Positions 23,756 to 37,517 of a stretch of DNA of 64,000 nt are shown here, in pieces; position 1 is the first letter of the stretch, and every line of letters begins with the position of its first letter. Below the pieces are notes generated by a model. It saw nothing but the letters and a program-made list of their open reading frames with translations, ran no database searches and was not told the origin of the DNA. The stretch lies in the NCBI GenBank assembly GCA_963978895.1, contig OZ022247.1:11692472-11756471 (forward strand), given 5' to 3'. The DNA is from Erpobdella octoculata. Its lineage: Eukaryota > Annelida > Clitellata > Hirudinida > Erpobdellidae. Both the position numbers and the translations under genes were made by a program.

Positions 23756-26700
23756 TCAAAGATATAAACTTGCTGCAAAAATTATATTTCTTTTGATGAG
23801 TTGAATTCCTGCAAATAGAAATTATCAAATAAATAATAATCACATATATAATAATAATTATTGATTGATTGCAAATGTTTATAAATTCTTTTTTGATGTA
23901 CCAATGCAAATGAGTACATCAAAAATGTAACAGTAAGGAACAAGATGACTAAAAAACAGCACAAGATTCCCCTGTAACAATGGCCCAGTATGATTTTATG
24001 CATTGTTTCTATTTAAATTTTTTCGACACTGGTGCTAAGCATATTAATTCATATAAGTATTATACAATAAGCAACTTAAGATGGAAAAAACTTCACCTTT
24101 TTCGAATTTTCCTTCCAGTTCAGCATTCCCGATGGTCCTCGTGGCCTGGAGAACTTGTCTGAGACATTCTTCGAGTCTCCTCATGCACCTGATTACGCTT
24201 CCTGCAAGACAAACAAATAAGTTTTGTTCATTGTACAAAAATCTGATTTTCTGAGGCTGATAAATTAAAACTAGATGAAAGATGAACCTTCGAAAACTGT
24301 CGTCAATTGGCATATCTGAGCAAATGAGGATCCCTTGGACCATGCATATACGACGTTCATTAGACCCGGTTTGAAAGATTCAACATACGAATCTTCATCC
24401 AAATCCATTCTCACATCTTTACTGATCTCAGCAATGCGATGAGCAGCATCCTAAACAAATTGATTTATTACAATATACAGATTTGTTTATGTAAATGAAA
24501 AAACTATGACAAATGTAATGTAAAAAACTGACCTGTAGTTGCTTGAGTGCGGAGGTCAAGGGCTCATTCAGTCTGACCATTTCAGAAGATTTTTCTTGGA
24601 ATACAAAACAGCTGAGTAGAGCACAAGTTTCTTCTGCACTTAACTTGTTGAATACTCCATTAAATAGCAGTTCAGAAATGACAAGTTCATCAGTACTGTT
24701 GTAATAAAAAATAGGTAACATGCTTAGTAACAAGTAATAGTTATATTGTAACGATGTTAAGTAGATATGGAATGGCTTTAAATGGAACTAACCCGCTTAT
24801 TTCACAGGCAACTCTTCCTTTGAGCTGGATGACATCCAAGGAATCAACGTATCCTAAAATTCGAAGGACCCTTTTTCGTTTTTTGAGTTCATCCATTTGA
24901 AGAAGAGACTTTTTTTGTCTCAGTTCCGCTTTCAATCTTTTCATCTCCTCACAGACCTTAACCACAAAATAATCATAAATAATTATAAAACTAACAATAA
25001 TCTAAAGTGAAAATCTTAACAAAAAATACCCACCTTTTCTCTTTCTTCAAACTTTGCATAAGCATTAGCAAATGTTTCCTGATCATTTTGAGTATATGAT
25101 TTCATTTTCTCTTGTAAATCCTTCACTCTCTGTGAAAATGTGAGCAGATAATATTATAATAAGCTGTTAAAGAAATGACGCTTAACTCGCAAAAATCTTG
25201 CAAACAAACCTTTGCAAGTAGAAGGAAATTATCCTCCTTTATTTTTATGTCTTCAATCGGATCAAGAAGTGGAATCCCATCTGGAAATTTAGACTGAATG
25301 TTCTGAAATAAAAGTATCAATTCAAATGTTAACACACACCGTCCTTTATTTCCAACTTGAAACATGCAAGCATCCACAGCTAGTCTTGAAATTACAAACG
25401 GCCAACCTTAACAGAACTGATTACTGCTTTCCTGGCATCCGAATTAATTAAATCCTTGGGAAGATACGCTCGGATGGTACTGAAGGCCACGAGGACAGAA
25501 AACTGTACAGGAACGATCTGCAACCATAAATAATATAAAAAAACATGTACATCAGAGTCAGATTGCACAAAATTAACCAAAATTTAAAATTATCAGCCCA
25601 TTTAACTGGTGATTTTTAGCCATCACTAGAATGATGTACTGTATTATGATTATTATTATTATTAAATTAATAACAGTTTTTAAGCATACCTGAGCCTCGC
25701 CAACTTCATTGAGTGGACACGGTCGAATGTCATTCACATTACCCGTTTTTGCAGAGTTTTTTTCAAGATTCAAAAGCACCTCTGCGAAATAACCAGTTTC
25801 AGAAGATCCAAGACCAGTCTGGAATAAAGAGTAAGTTACATTACTATGAATCATCGTTAGTTATTTCCCCAGATTTCCCATTCCGTTTATAATTTACACT
25901 TCAAAGATATGATAGATTCTTATTTAAAAATGAAGATGATTTTTTACCTTCATGTTTTGGTTCGCTTTCTTTCTAAAATTGATAACAACTCCCCATCCAA
26001 AGTCAAGGTCATCGCTTACTACCTGCAAATATATATATATTATATTAAATTTATATATTATATGAAATTGATAAACAATTACTAAAAATTATCAAAAATA
26101 ATAATAAAATTTTCATACTTTGACAAGTCTGCCAGGACTTAAGAATGAAAGTATATATTGAGGTTTCTGAATTGTTGAAAGCATTTTAGTTGTGCAGCTT
26201 TCTAGTTGCTTCTTTAGCTGGTAGTAATTCATCATTTTGCCCTCATCTGCAAATGTTATAGACGAATATTCCTTTTCGGCTTCCTTTAATCCTATTGAAA
26301 AAAGCACAAGGTTAAAAAGTTCTTAAACTAATTAATGTGATCATCATAGCTGTTGTATCACAATAGAGCTCGAAAAAAAAACACAAATATTCACTTACTT
26401 TCAAGCTTAGCCGGAATAGCTTCGTAATTTTGGAACTGGAAGAATGATTTTTCCAGCATGTACTCTGGATTGATTCCTTCAACTCTAAGCATGTTCAGAA
26501 TCATATTGTAAGTTAGATGAAATGCACTGTTCAACGGGTCAGGTTGGCCCTGTAAAATAAAAATGGAAGCAAACAGTTAAGACAAAATATAGAGAAAGAA
26601 GAAAAGATTGAACAACGGTACTGATATGTTACCATGACGATCTGCTTTGCCGTTGTGTGGCTCATTTTTTCATCGAGCATTAAAATGACAATTCCTTTTT

Positions 26701-29644
26701 CATCCAAGCCTCTCCTGCCTGCTCGTCCGCTCATTTGAATGTATTCTCCAGATGATATCTTCAAAGAAATAGCGATATGTAGTAGTCATTGTTATCGTGT
26801 CATAGAAAAGGCAAAAAATTGCTAATAAAAGAACAAGAATTATTAATCTGAACATCATTGAAATTAATTTTCTCAAATAGCATCCATTATATTATATATA
26901 AAAATGATATAAAATAAAAATCATTTATGTTATATATAAATGATATAAAATAAAAATTATTTATATTATATATAAATGATATAAAATAAAAATCATTAAC
27001 ATACCCATCTAAAGTCTTTCCCATCAAACTTCCTGGCGCTTGTAAAAAGAACTGTGTGAGCAGGCATGTTTAGACCCATTGCAAATGTCTCTGTTGCACA
27101 CAATGCCTGCAATATTCAAATGATCAGCTTATAAAATACAGAAAACTATCATAAGACAAATGTTTTAAAAATCATAACATTATTAAACCACCTTAATGAA
27201 ACCTTCTGCAAAAAGAATTTCAATGATTTCTTTAATAATGGGAAGCAAACCAGAATGATGAATTCCAATGCCTTTCATCAGCAACGGGAGAACTTGCTCA
27301 ACCTGACAAAAATGTTTTTAAATTTTAATTACGTTATTATTCTCTATACAGATAAGTTTGAGAAAAAAGAATGATATATCTGAATACAAGTTGAAAAAAT
27401 AATATTAGTAGATTTCAACATACTGGAGAAAGTATGATATATACAAGTGTAAATGTATATACTAATTAAATAAGTTATATAAGATTTCAACATACTTGAG
27501 GTAGCTTCTTGTCTTCATCACATAAAGTATCAATTGCATTGTTATAGACAAGTTCCACCCATTTCTTTTCCTTATCTGCAAATAATAAAAATTTAGTGGA
27601 TCCAATAACATTTAATTCTAACATTTTTTTTAATTGAACCCATTATGGATTTTTTACATACTCATTCAAATGGCACAAAAAAGAACAAACCAGAATTGAA
27701 GTCAAGCTTCGAGAGTTGGCGAGCATAAGCTTCACAATCTTTTCTGCTGAAACTAAAAATAATGACTGGTGCATAGTTCCTCTCCATGATCATCTTTACA
27801 ATCTTGAAACAGCTTGACTCTCCTATAAAATTTTTAAAATTTCCAATGACATGGAAAAACATTTGATTGTAAAATATTTTTTTTGCACAGTTCATCGACT
27901 TACCTTTTGTTCCTCCCTTTCTACCTTTCTGGTCAACTTTACCAGAATCCTCCAACATCGCCATTGCTGTGTTGAAATTCTCCTCTCGAAATGAACCCTG
28001 TTTTTGAATTCAAATGTTATTTACTACATTCTTTTACCTCACAATTAAAAAGTAAAACGGTGAAAATGAACGTAAATAAACAAATTACATTTTCATCAAC
28101 GACTAGATGAATGCCATCTCCATTTGCAGGAAAGATGTAATGCTGCAGAGGTGTCGGTCTGTAATCTGTGTATACGACGTGACACGGCTGTAATGAGAAA
28201 AATAAACAAATTTTATTAGCATTTCTACATCTTAATGTGAATTTCTTCAGATTATTTGGTTTCATTATTTTATATATAATAATTCTCTGTAAATGATTGA
28301 TGTACCTGTTTGTGTAAATAACAAATCCATTCTGCAAACTGTCTAGCATTAGGTATTGTTGCAGAGAGAAACACGTGATGAACATTGTCAGGAAGTAAAA
28401 TAATTGATTCTTCCCAAACCACTCCCCTTTCTGGAATCAAATAATAATTAATTTTACTAAAATGAGCATAAAAAATATTTATTATTAAATTTGAAAAAGT
28501 TTAAACCTTTATTTCTCATGTAGTGTATTTCATCAAAGATCACCCAAGCAACTTCGCGAATTACTTCCGATCCTCTGTACAACATGCTGCGCAGAATCTA
28601 ACAAAACAAAACAATTAATTGTTACAACAATTAACATACGACAACTTGTATTAAAAGTGCCAGGTGAAAAACATCTAGAATAATGTGAAAAAAGACAACA
28701 CGTAATAAAGATGGCAAAAATATAAAGCTATTTATTCCATTTATGTCTTGCATATAAGTTTCTTTCTTTTACTCTGATGTTTCCAACTGTTCATATAAAA
28801 CTAAATAATTAATTAATGCACCTCAGTTGTCATGATCAAACAGCTGGCATCAGGATTGATGGTTACATCACCAGTCATCAATCCAACATCTTTAAATTCA
28901 TCAGAAAATTCACGATACTTTTGATTGCTTAGAGCTTTGATGGGAGTAGTATAAATAACTCTTTGCTTTCTTTTCAAGGATAAAGCGACTGCATATCTAT
29001 AAACACAAACAAACAAAATTAAAAATTTATACAATTAAGAAATAAATTGTAAACAAATAGAAAGTCTTACGTACTCTGCGACAACCGTCTTCCCAGCTGA
29101 AGTATGAGCAGACACAAGAACAGATTGATTATTTTCAATGCACAAAATCGCTTGTTTCTGAAAGGGATCAAGTAGAAAAGGGTACTCTTTTGCTGGTTTG
29201 CTGTTTGGATCGAGAGTTAGAGGCAGGTTTTCTTTGCCCGGAGGAAGAGCAACTTCATGTGTGCAAGCTTCCAATGTTTCCAGTTGATGAATCTGAATAC
29301 GAGGAACATTGCTAGCAAAGCTGAAAAATTTATATAAAAAAATTACTCTCAATCCATGAAATTTTTATGAAAAAATTTGATATAAATATATACCTGTCAT
29401 CATCTGAAAATTTCATTCTTTTAACTGCTTCTCCTTCAGTTTCAGCTGCATATCTATTTTAAAAAAGGATAAATTACACAAATGCAAATTCCAATAAAAA
29501 AAATTAAAATTACCAAACTAACCTTTTTTTAGAAACATTGTTAGCAAAATCATCTCCACTTTGATCTTCCACTTTATTAACAGAACCATCACAAATTTGA
29601 TCTTTAGTCTTATCAAACACGGAAAAAATATCTTCGCCAAACAT
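23756..29644 (-). CDS. MTREX: Exosome RNA helicase MTR4 (SKIV2L2)
   Basis: DExH-box ATPase that unwinds RNA for the nuclear exosome (TRAMP, NEXT and PAXT complexes). 25 exons on the minus strand from ATG 29644-29642 to TGA 23758-23756: 29644-29523, 29453-29394, 29320-29075, 28996-28822, 28597-28507, 28430-28306, 28187-28089, 27997-27904, 27822-27691, 27575-27496, 27302-27192, 27106-27005, 26758-26633, 26549-26399, 26291-26119, 26022-25948, 25818-25690, 25517-25407, 25302-25210, 25129-25034, 24956-24793, 24695-24533, 24450-24288, 24201-24097, 23808-23756. Sum 3039 bases, 1012 residues (human about 1042). Walker [10 protein letters not shown] at 131-139, DEIH at 223-226, [10 protein letters not shown] at 487-496, arch/KOW entry [20 protein letters not shown], and C-terminus IIFAASLYL. 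All catalytic motifs are intact. Confidence 0.97.
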
Positions 29645-30857
<1,213 letters not shown>

Positions 30858-33646
30858 ATGGATGCTGAAAATAAGGAAGCTGATCGCAGTATGTATACTA
30901 TGAGGGAAGAAATATTGGAAGAACGAAAAAGACTCAACGCCGAAGAGTTTCCGCATCTAGCGGAGCTAGTTGACAAAGGTACGATATTAAGTTTCTTTTT
31001 TTGTTCAAAAAGGTCGATTATAATCGCTTGCTGAACGTTGGAATAATGTATTATTTATCCAATATCTTGTTCCTAAATATCATTTATGTGCTTATTTGAT
31101 ATGTTGGGTGCGCATTTTTGTATCTTGTCCAATTAGCTGATTTTATCGCCCAGCGGTTGGGTGTTGTAAATAATGCTTTTCTATACCTGACACTTAAGTC
31201 ATGGCAATGTTTTTTTTGAATGGATTGTATAAGTTTAAATTTGATTTTTTAAAAAGTTTAAAAAAAATTCACTGTTTTAAAATGGATGACATATTTTTGT
31301 AGCTGCTAGTATGGACTTATAGAGCATAGAATATAATCTCAACTCTTGCAAAAAAAAATTTCATTAGCATGATGGTTATTTTGCCATAATCGCAAATAAC
31401 ATTTAAGTTGAAATCAATCTAATATTCATGATCCTGCTGGACATTCTAACAAACAAATCCAATAGACTTTTAAGCATATAGGAACCCTGTCTTATCATAG
31501 ATGAATTTTAAGTAGTATTGAACTACTGGTAATTATTAAACATGAAAGTTAAAATTCATTAAGAGATTGAATAAATTGGAAAGTGGTTCACAAAAATTTA
31601 TATTTGCATTGTTTATTATTAAATATTTGAACATTTATGATTTTATGGCTATTAGGGCCAAGTTGTTCTAGGTTAATTGTTGTCCATTTTATTATAGACT
31701 ATTTTATAGTTCTGTCATAATACTTTCCAATTGATTTTTTTAATCTAATCTTTATTTCAACATTTTGTCTACCAAAACTATTAAATAACATTTGTTAAAT
31801 ATTTTGACTACCGGTTTAAACTAAAAGTTTAATTTGCAGACATTGAATTAATGCAGACAGGACAAGAGAATGGAAAATTTGTAGACATTCTCTCACAAAC
31901 ACCCATAAAAATATCTTATAAACTTAGATTACCAGTAAAAGATAATCCTCAAGTACGTTTATTTTTTAAAACTTTAAAATATATAATTGAATATAAATAA
32001 TAAAACTAGCAACTAAATAGTATGTATTTAAGGTCATATGTATATGCATGTATATATATTTATATATAATTAATTTTTATTGACTGCTCAGAAAAAAATC
32101 TTCTATATTTTTTTTTATTTCAGATCAGTTATGTTGGTCGAATTGTTGGCCAGGGGGGAAATACCGTCAAGCATCTACAGTCAATTACTGGTTGTAAAAT
32201 ATCTGTATTTGGCAAAGGATCTATTAGAGACAAGGCCAAGGTATGTCAAAAATGAGCTAGGTTCAGAGAACTGGTGAATTAAGTCCTACAAACAGCTAAT
32301 TGACATAAATAGCTGCAATTTACTCAGAAATTAAAAATGTATTAATTTTCTTTTTAATCAAATTAAAGTTTATTACTTATCATTTAAAATCTGTTTTTAA
32401 ATTATGGTCTGAGCAAGATACTTTCATATAATTCTTTTACTAAATGAAAGATCTGCTGATGGCAGAAACAATTCAACCATGGTCACACGGAATAGGCTTG
32501 TTTTCAGCCAAGAGCACTTACTGAATTTAGCCAATTATTTCTTAGGATTTTTTACATTTCATTGAGATTATTTTTCCCTAACATTTGCCATTTTTAATTG
32601 AATATTAATTTACACTTTCTATAATTTTTTTAGGAAGAAGAAATGAGACTGCAAGGTGGAAAATACAATCATTTAAACTTTGACCTTCATGCCACAGTAG
32701 AAACAATTGCTCCTCCACTTGTTGGATATAAAAAACTTATTCATGCCATGGAGCTAATTTCAGCATTAGTATCAAATGTAAGTTTCGCTTGTTTATTTTT
32801 TTCTATTTCATTACATACTATAATGATGTTGATTTTTTTAAAGGAATTTGTTGAAGGGACTGACCCTATCTCATTTCTTACGCTTCGTGGACAGTCGTCA
32901 GGGCCGTTAGCTGCCCCACAACCTCCATCGAGCTTTCGTCCTCCTGCAATTCCCTTCATGATGAGGAGACCCCCAATGATACCAACTCGTGGAAGAGGAG
33001 GTGTCATGGTTCCAAGGCAGCATGCACCTCAGCCCATGACTGGCTCTCCCAGTCAAAGGTAGTAACAGATTTTAAATTATTTGAAGTATTTAGTACTGAT
33101 TTTTAATGACATTTTTATGATCAGGGGTGTTGTAAGAGGAGGAATGAAGGTTCTAAGAGGTGGCCCCACACTGAGAGGTGGAGTTCCAACACTGAGAGGT
33201 GCAGTTGCTGCACAGAGAGGTAGTGCCACATCTAGGGGTGGTGCCACATCCAGAGGAGGTGGAGCTGCTACCTCATGGTCTACTGGTGCAATGCCTGCTG
33301 TTGGTTCTGCTGGAGATATTTATGTATGTTTTTTTGTTTTATGTTTAAATATTTGATGATACCATATTAACTTAAATGTAATTATTTTTTGTTGCAGAGT
33401 GCCGCCGGCTATGATGGAAATGGTTATGAAGATCAGCAAACATATGATGACGGTTATGCCCAAAGTTATAACTACTCACAAGGTATGAGTTTGTAGTTTA
33501 ATAACTTTTTAAGTTATTTTTTTTGTTAATGTGTGGCATCGATTGCAGATCCGTCTTCGTGGAGTCAAGATTCTTCATCGAATAATTATGGAAAAGTGAT
33601 GTCATCTAGAACGCCTAGTGGGAACTTCAGGGTCCGACCGTATTAA
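30858..33646 (+). CDS. KHDRBS: Sam68-like KH-domain (STAR family) RNA-binding protein
   Basis: Nuclear RNA-binding protein of the KHDRBS branch of the STAR family, which regulates splicing. Exons: 30858-30978, 31840-31952, 32124-32240, 32634-32777, 32844-33058, 33125-33323, 33398-33482 and 33549-33646. Sum 1092 bases, 363 residues. The start was chosen for its GCCATGG context and because [20 protein letters not shown] (QUA1) follows. The KH domain spans about 65-165, with the GQGG loop at 87-90, [20 protein letters not shown], and the QUA2-like end. A proline-rich part follows ([15 protein letters not shown]), then an RG-rich block in exon 6 (about 237-303) and a tyrosine-rich tail ([19 protein letters not shown]) ending RVRPY, as in Sam68. 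Which vertebrate paralogue is closest cannot be told. Confidence 0.94.
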
Positions 33647-34559
33647 GAATGCAAAACGTTTTGAACAGTCTCGTGTGTTCATAGCAACAAAACTAGTTTT
33701 ATTTGTATTAATTTCAAGGTTTCTGTTTAATAAAGTAACTTTTTTGGTCTTGTATTATTCTCGTTTTGTTTTCACCAAGTGTATGTAAACGAATAATAGA
33801 TGTCATGTTTTGAAATTAAAAAGCTCGAAGGAATCCCAGTGCCGGCTTATTTAGTATTCGCAGTCCCATGTCATTAGGTCAGGGAGCCACATTTAAAAGT
33901 CGTGTACCTACATTTTCAAATACCTTTATTAAAGGAACCTGACGAATGAGTACATGTATGTTAATTAAACAATTTATCTCAGTTATTTGTTCTTACTTCA
34001 GCTGCATCCACGTCTATCCCGTAGTTATTATGACATTTTCATTGGCACAGTAAAAAAATAAAGTGAAAATGATTATAATATGCGAACCTCAGCTTTTTGG
34101 CACTAAATAAATTATTTCATTTCAATTAAAATTGAGTTTTTGTCATCAAGAAGCGAGAGGTTAACATGCACAACCAATCACATAAAATGACGTATGTAGG
34201 TGATTTGTCAGTTTTACAAATTATTATGCGAGCATTTTTTCCATAGGCGTAGCATACATTTTGACTCCCAAAGAGTTACTAATTTTTCGGACAGGCGATA
34301 CAAGTATATTAAAGGTCTTACAGTTTGTCAAAACTTGTGTATGTTGGTATTTTAAATTCAAAACAATGTTTTTGGAACTTTATTGAATACACATAACTTA
34401 AACTTATGATAATTTTCGTAATGGCGGTTGTTAAATATATATATATATATATATATCTGTCATCCGAATCTACTAAAAATCGCTATATATAATAAGCAAC
34501 ATAGAAATCAAATGTATCGTCATAAATTATTCTGTAGTATCAGTAGAGGATGCTGTGAA
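33647..34559. other. 3' UTR of the Sam68-like gene and unassigned spacer
   Basis: AATAAA at 33729-33734 is 83 bases after the stop and is a good polyadenylation signal. A short (TA)n tract lies at 34435-34456. The rest, to about 34560, shows nothing recognised. Confidence 0.7.
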
Positions 34560-35601
34560 GATTCTTTTTCTGTGTTCCTGAACATTTGATTCGCCCGCAG
34601 TATGAGTGGCCTTGTATAATGCTGAATGTCTATTATTTTGAAACCATGAGATAACATATCTTTGTAGTTGAACATCTCTTATTTCTGGCACATTAATTTC
34701 AATGAAGAGAAGAAATCTAAGAGTTCCCTGCTGAAGCCTATTTCTACCGTCATATTGTTGTCGATTTTTGCAACCTCTACAAATTGTCTAGACTGTTTAG
34801 CATCTTCCTTTACTAATACGCCAAGATCTTTTTCTTCTTTTGTTTTTTTTCAGCTGTGTCGCTCCTAACTCGTATTTAATTCTTGGACTCCCTCCGCCCA
34901 AGTGCATAATGTGACACCAACATTGAACCGCATCTGCCATTCCTGCGACCATTTGAATAATTGCACAAGATTATTTTTCAGCATGTCAACATCGTTATTA
35001 TTGCATACTGCTTTGCATAATTTCGTGATACTTTAACTGCTATCCCTTCCTCAAGGTCATTTATGTAGACAACAAAAAGAAGTGGTTTGACAATGTTTAA
35101 CGTGGCGTCAGTCGCTAGACTTCTAGGCCACGAGGAAAGGGTTCTTTGCAGAGGCAGCCATTTATAGGCACCTACCCCTTTAGCAATGCGAGTGAACTTC
35201 TTGCTTAAGGGAGTTACGCTGGTGACGCCGGTGAGGTTTGAATTGTCGACCTAATGATCGACAGGCGAACGCTCTACCGCTCTGCCACCAGCTTGAGGCA
35301 CAGACCTTGAAGCACTCCACTCGTTATCTTCATCCATTTTGAGAACCTTCCTCTCACTCCCACTTTTTGTCTTCTATCAAGCAACTAACGATTTATCCAC
35401 TTCAACAGATTATCACACATACCAGCAGCTTTCAACTTTGTAGACAATTTTTGATGCGGTACCGTATCGAAAGCCTTGGCAAAATCTAAATATATCACAT
35501 CCACAGACTGACATGCATCCATACCTCCATAAACCTCAAAAAATCCAACAAGTTTGACAAAAATGATCTTTTCTTCACAAATCCTTGCTGAATATCTGTA
35601 A
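34560..35601 (-). pseudogene. LINE reverse-transcriptase remnant, interrupted by a SINE
   Basis: The minus strand, read from 35600 downward, gives FFEVYGGMDACQSVDVIYLD then FAKAFDTVPHQKLSTKLKAA, RRQKVGVRGRFSKWMKITSG and VLQG. After the inserted SINE it resumes with PLLFVVYINDLEEGIAVKV and, nearer 34600-34980, FKWSQEWQMRFNVG and EEKDLGVLVKEDAKQSRQF. These are successive motifs of a non-LTR reverse transcriptase (FAKAFDTVPH, GVPQGSVLGPLLF-type, YINDL, DLGV). Stops and frameshifts break it and the FADD catalytic block is corrupted. Confidence 0.85.
35098..35300 (-). mobile_element. tRNA-derived SINE inside the LINE
   Basis: On the minus strand the 5' part reads TGGTGGCAGAGCGGTAGAGC then GTTCGCCTG (box A), and 30 bases on ACAATTCAAACCTCACC (box B-like). 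This has the layout of a tRNA-derived head. The body continues to about 35098 with GCCTATAAATGGCTGCCTCT. It splits the reverse transcriptase between VLQG and PLLF. A clean target duplication was not identified. Confidence 0.75.
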
Positions 35602-36067
35602 TCTATATATATAAATGAATGTTTGTATGTATATATGTATGTATGTCCTTTATGCATTGCTACACCATTCATCCGATCGTAATGAAATTTTTACACAACC
35701 TTGAGAGTCAAGGGGAATCAAATATAGAGAAAGAAAATTTGAAATCCGTCACAAACTGAGCGGAGCGGAGCGGGTGAGTGTGCGGAAACTATATACATAT
35801 ATACACATACATATACATACATAAATGAGCGAAAACGGGAACGGGAAGCCAACTGAGAGCGAAAGATAGAGCGGGAAAGGGAAAGCGACCGAGAACGGGA
35901 AAGCAACCGGGAGCGGGAAAGCGACCGGGAGCTGGAAAACGACCGAGAGCGGGAAAGCGACCGGGAGCAGAAAAGCGACCGGGAACGCGTCGGGGAAACG
36001 GGAGCGAGAGAAACAAACATTAGAAAAACCTCTAAAAACCCCGGGCAACGCCGGGTACCCCAGCTAG
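35602..36067 (+). mobile_element. Helitron-like element, family A, full-length copy
   Basis: It starts TCTATATATATAAATGAATG after an A and ends with the hairpin CCCGGgcaacgCCGGG, TACCCCAG and CTAG (36064-36067). A 5' TC, a 3' hairpin and CTRR are the Helitron terminal signals. The 466-base interior is purine-rich (AAAGCGACCGGGAGC repeats) and codes for nothing. The next element begins at the very next base. Confidence 0.85.
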
Positions 36068-37517
36068 TCTATATATATAAAAGAACATGTCCTGACTGAC
36101 TGATTGACTGACTGACTGACTGATAATCAACGCCGAGCTCAAACGCCTCATCCTAGGAAAGTGAAATTTGGAACTTATATTACTTTTATTGCGTCAGCAT
36201 CCATTAAGAAAGGATTTTTGAAAATTTTGCTCCTGAGGGGAAAAAACTGGAAAACAAACTTTTTTTTCTAAAACAATGTATATCTCGAAAACCAAAAATG
36301 AGAAGATTTTGAAATTTGGTATATGGATTCATCTTGAAAAATAAAAAGATACGTGTTTCACCATTTTTTGAAAATTCGGTTTCCCGGACCTCAAATGTGG
36401 GTTGGAAAATTGGGTTTTTTGGTTTTTAAAGTAGCTGCTACTCAAAAACTGTGAATGCTACAGGAGTGAAAATTAGTATTTAGTTTCTACTCCAAAAATA
36501 ATGAAATACGTGTTTTAGCATTTTTTGGAAATTTGGTTTCCAGGACTTCAAATGTGGGGTGGAAAATAGGGTTATTTGTTTTTTAAAGTAACTGCTACTC
36601 AAAAACTGTAAATACCACAGATGTAAAAATTAGTATTTAGTTTCTATTCTAAAAATAAAGATATACGTGTTTTACCATTTTTTAAAAATTTGGTTTCCAG
36701 GACCTCAAATGTGGGGTGGAAAATAAGGTTATTTGGTTTTTAATGTAACTGCTACTCGAAAACTGTAGATGCTACAGGAGTAAAAATTAGTATTTGGTTT
36801 CTACTCCAGAAATAATGATATACGTGATGTACCATTTTTTGAAAATTTGGTTTCCAGGATTTCAAATATGGGGTGGAAAATAGGGTTACTTGGGTTTTAA
36901 AGTAACTGCTACTCAAAAATTGTGAATGCTACAAAAGTAAAATTAGTATTTAGTTTCTACTCTTAAAATAATAATATACGTGTTTCACCATTTTTTGAAA
37001 ATTTGGTTTCCAGGACCTCAAATGTGAAGTGGAAAAGGGTTATTTGATTTTAAAATAACTGCTACTCAAAAACTGTAAGTGCTACAGATGTGAAAATTAG
37101 TATTTTGAGGTTTTGTGCCGGTTAAAAGTAGCTGAATCCAGTTTATCACCGGTCGGGCCAAGCCGTTATTTTAGGGTCTTTTTACGGGCCAGGCTAAACC
37201 TTAAATCAAGGTGGTACGGGCCGAGGTTTTTCACTAAGCCTATAGACATTTTATTGATTTTAGGGTCTTCAGACGAGCCGGGCCAAACCTGAAGTCATGG
37301 TGGGACGGGCCGAAGTTTTTCATCAAGTAAAAACGGGCCGGACCCATATTAGACAGGCCGTGCCGGGCCAGGAATTTCGGTTTTTGAAACGGGCTGGGCC
37401 AAGTTGTCTACGGGCCGAGCCGAGACCTAAAAAATTGATCCGTGCATTACTCTACTATGTATGCACGGTTCAAATTCTCTAATTTCATGCGAGCGAAGCC
37501 GCTACGGGCACTGCTAG
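36068..37517 (+). mobile_element. Helitron-like element, family B, full-length copy
   Basis: It starts TCTATATATATAAAAGAACA (36068) and ends GAGCGAAGCCGCTACGGGCA then CTGCTAG (37514-37517) before a T. A short stem AGCG/CGCT precedes the end. About 36300-37110 contains four to five diverged copies of a unit of about 170 bases holding TTTGGTTTCCAGGACCTCAA. About 37110-37440 is GC-rich with repeated ACGGGCC words. No Rep/helicase is encoded, so it is non-autonomous. Another copy starts at 63768 and a truncated inverted one lies at 46416. Confidence 0.85.
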
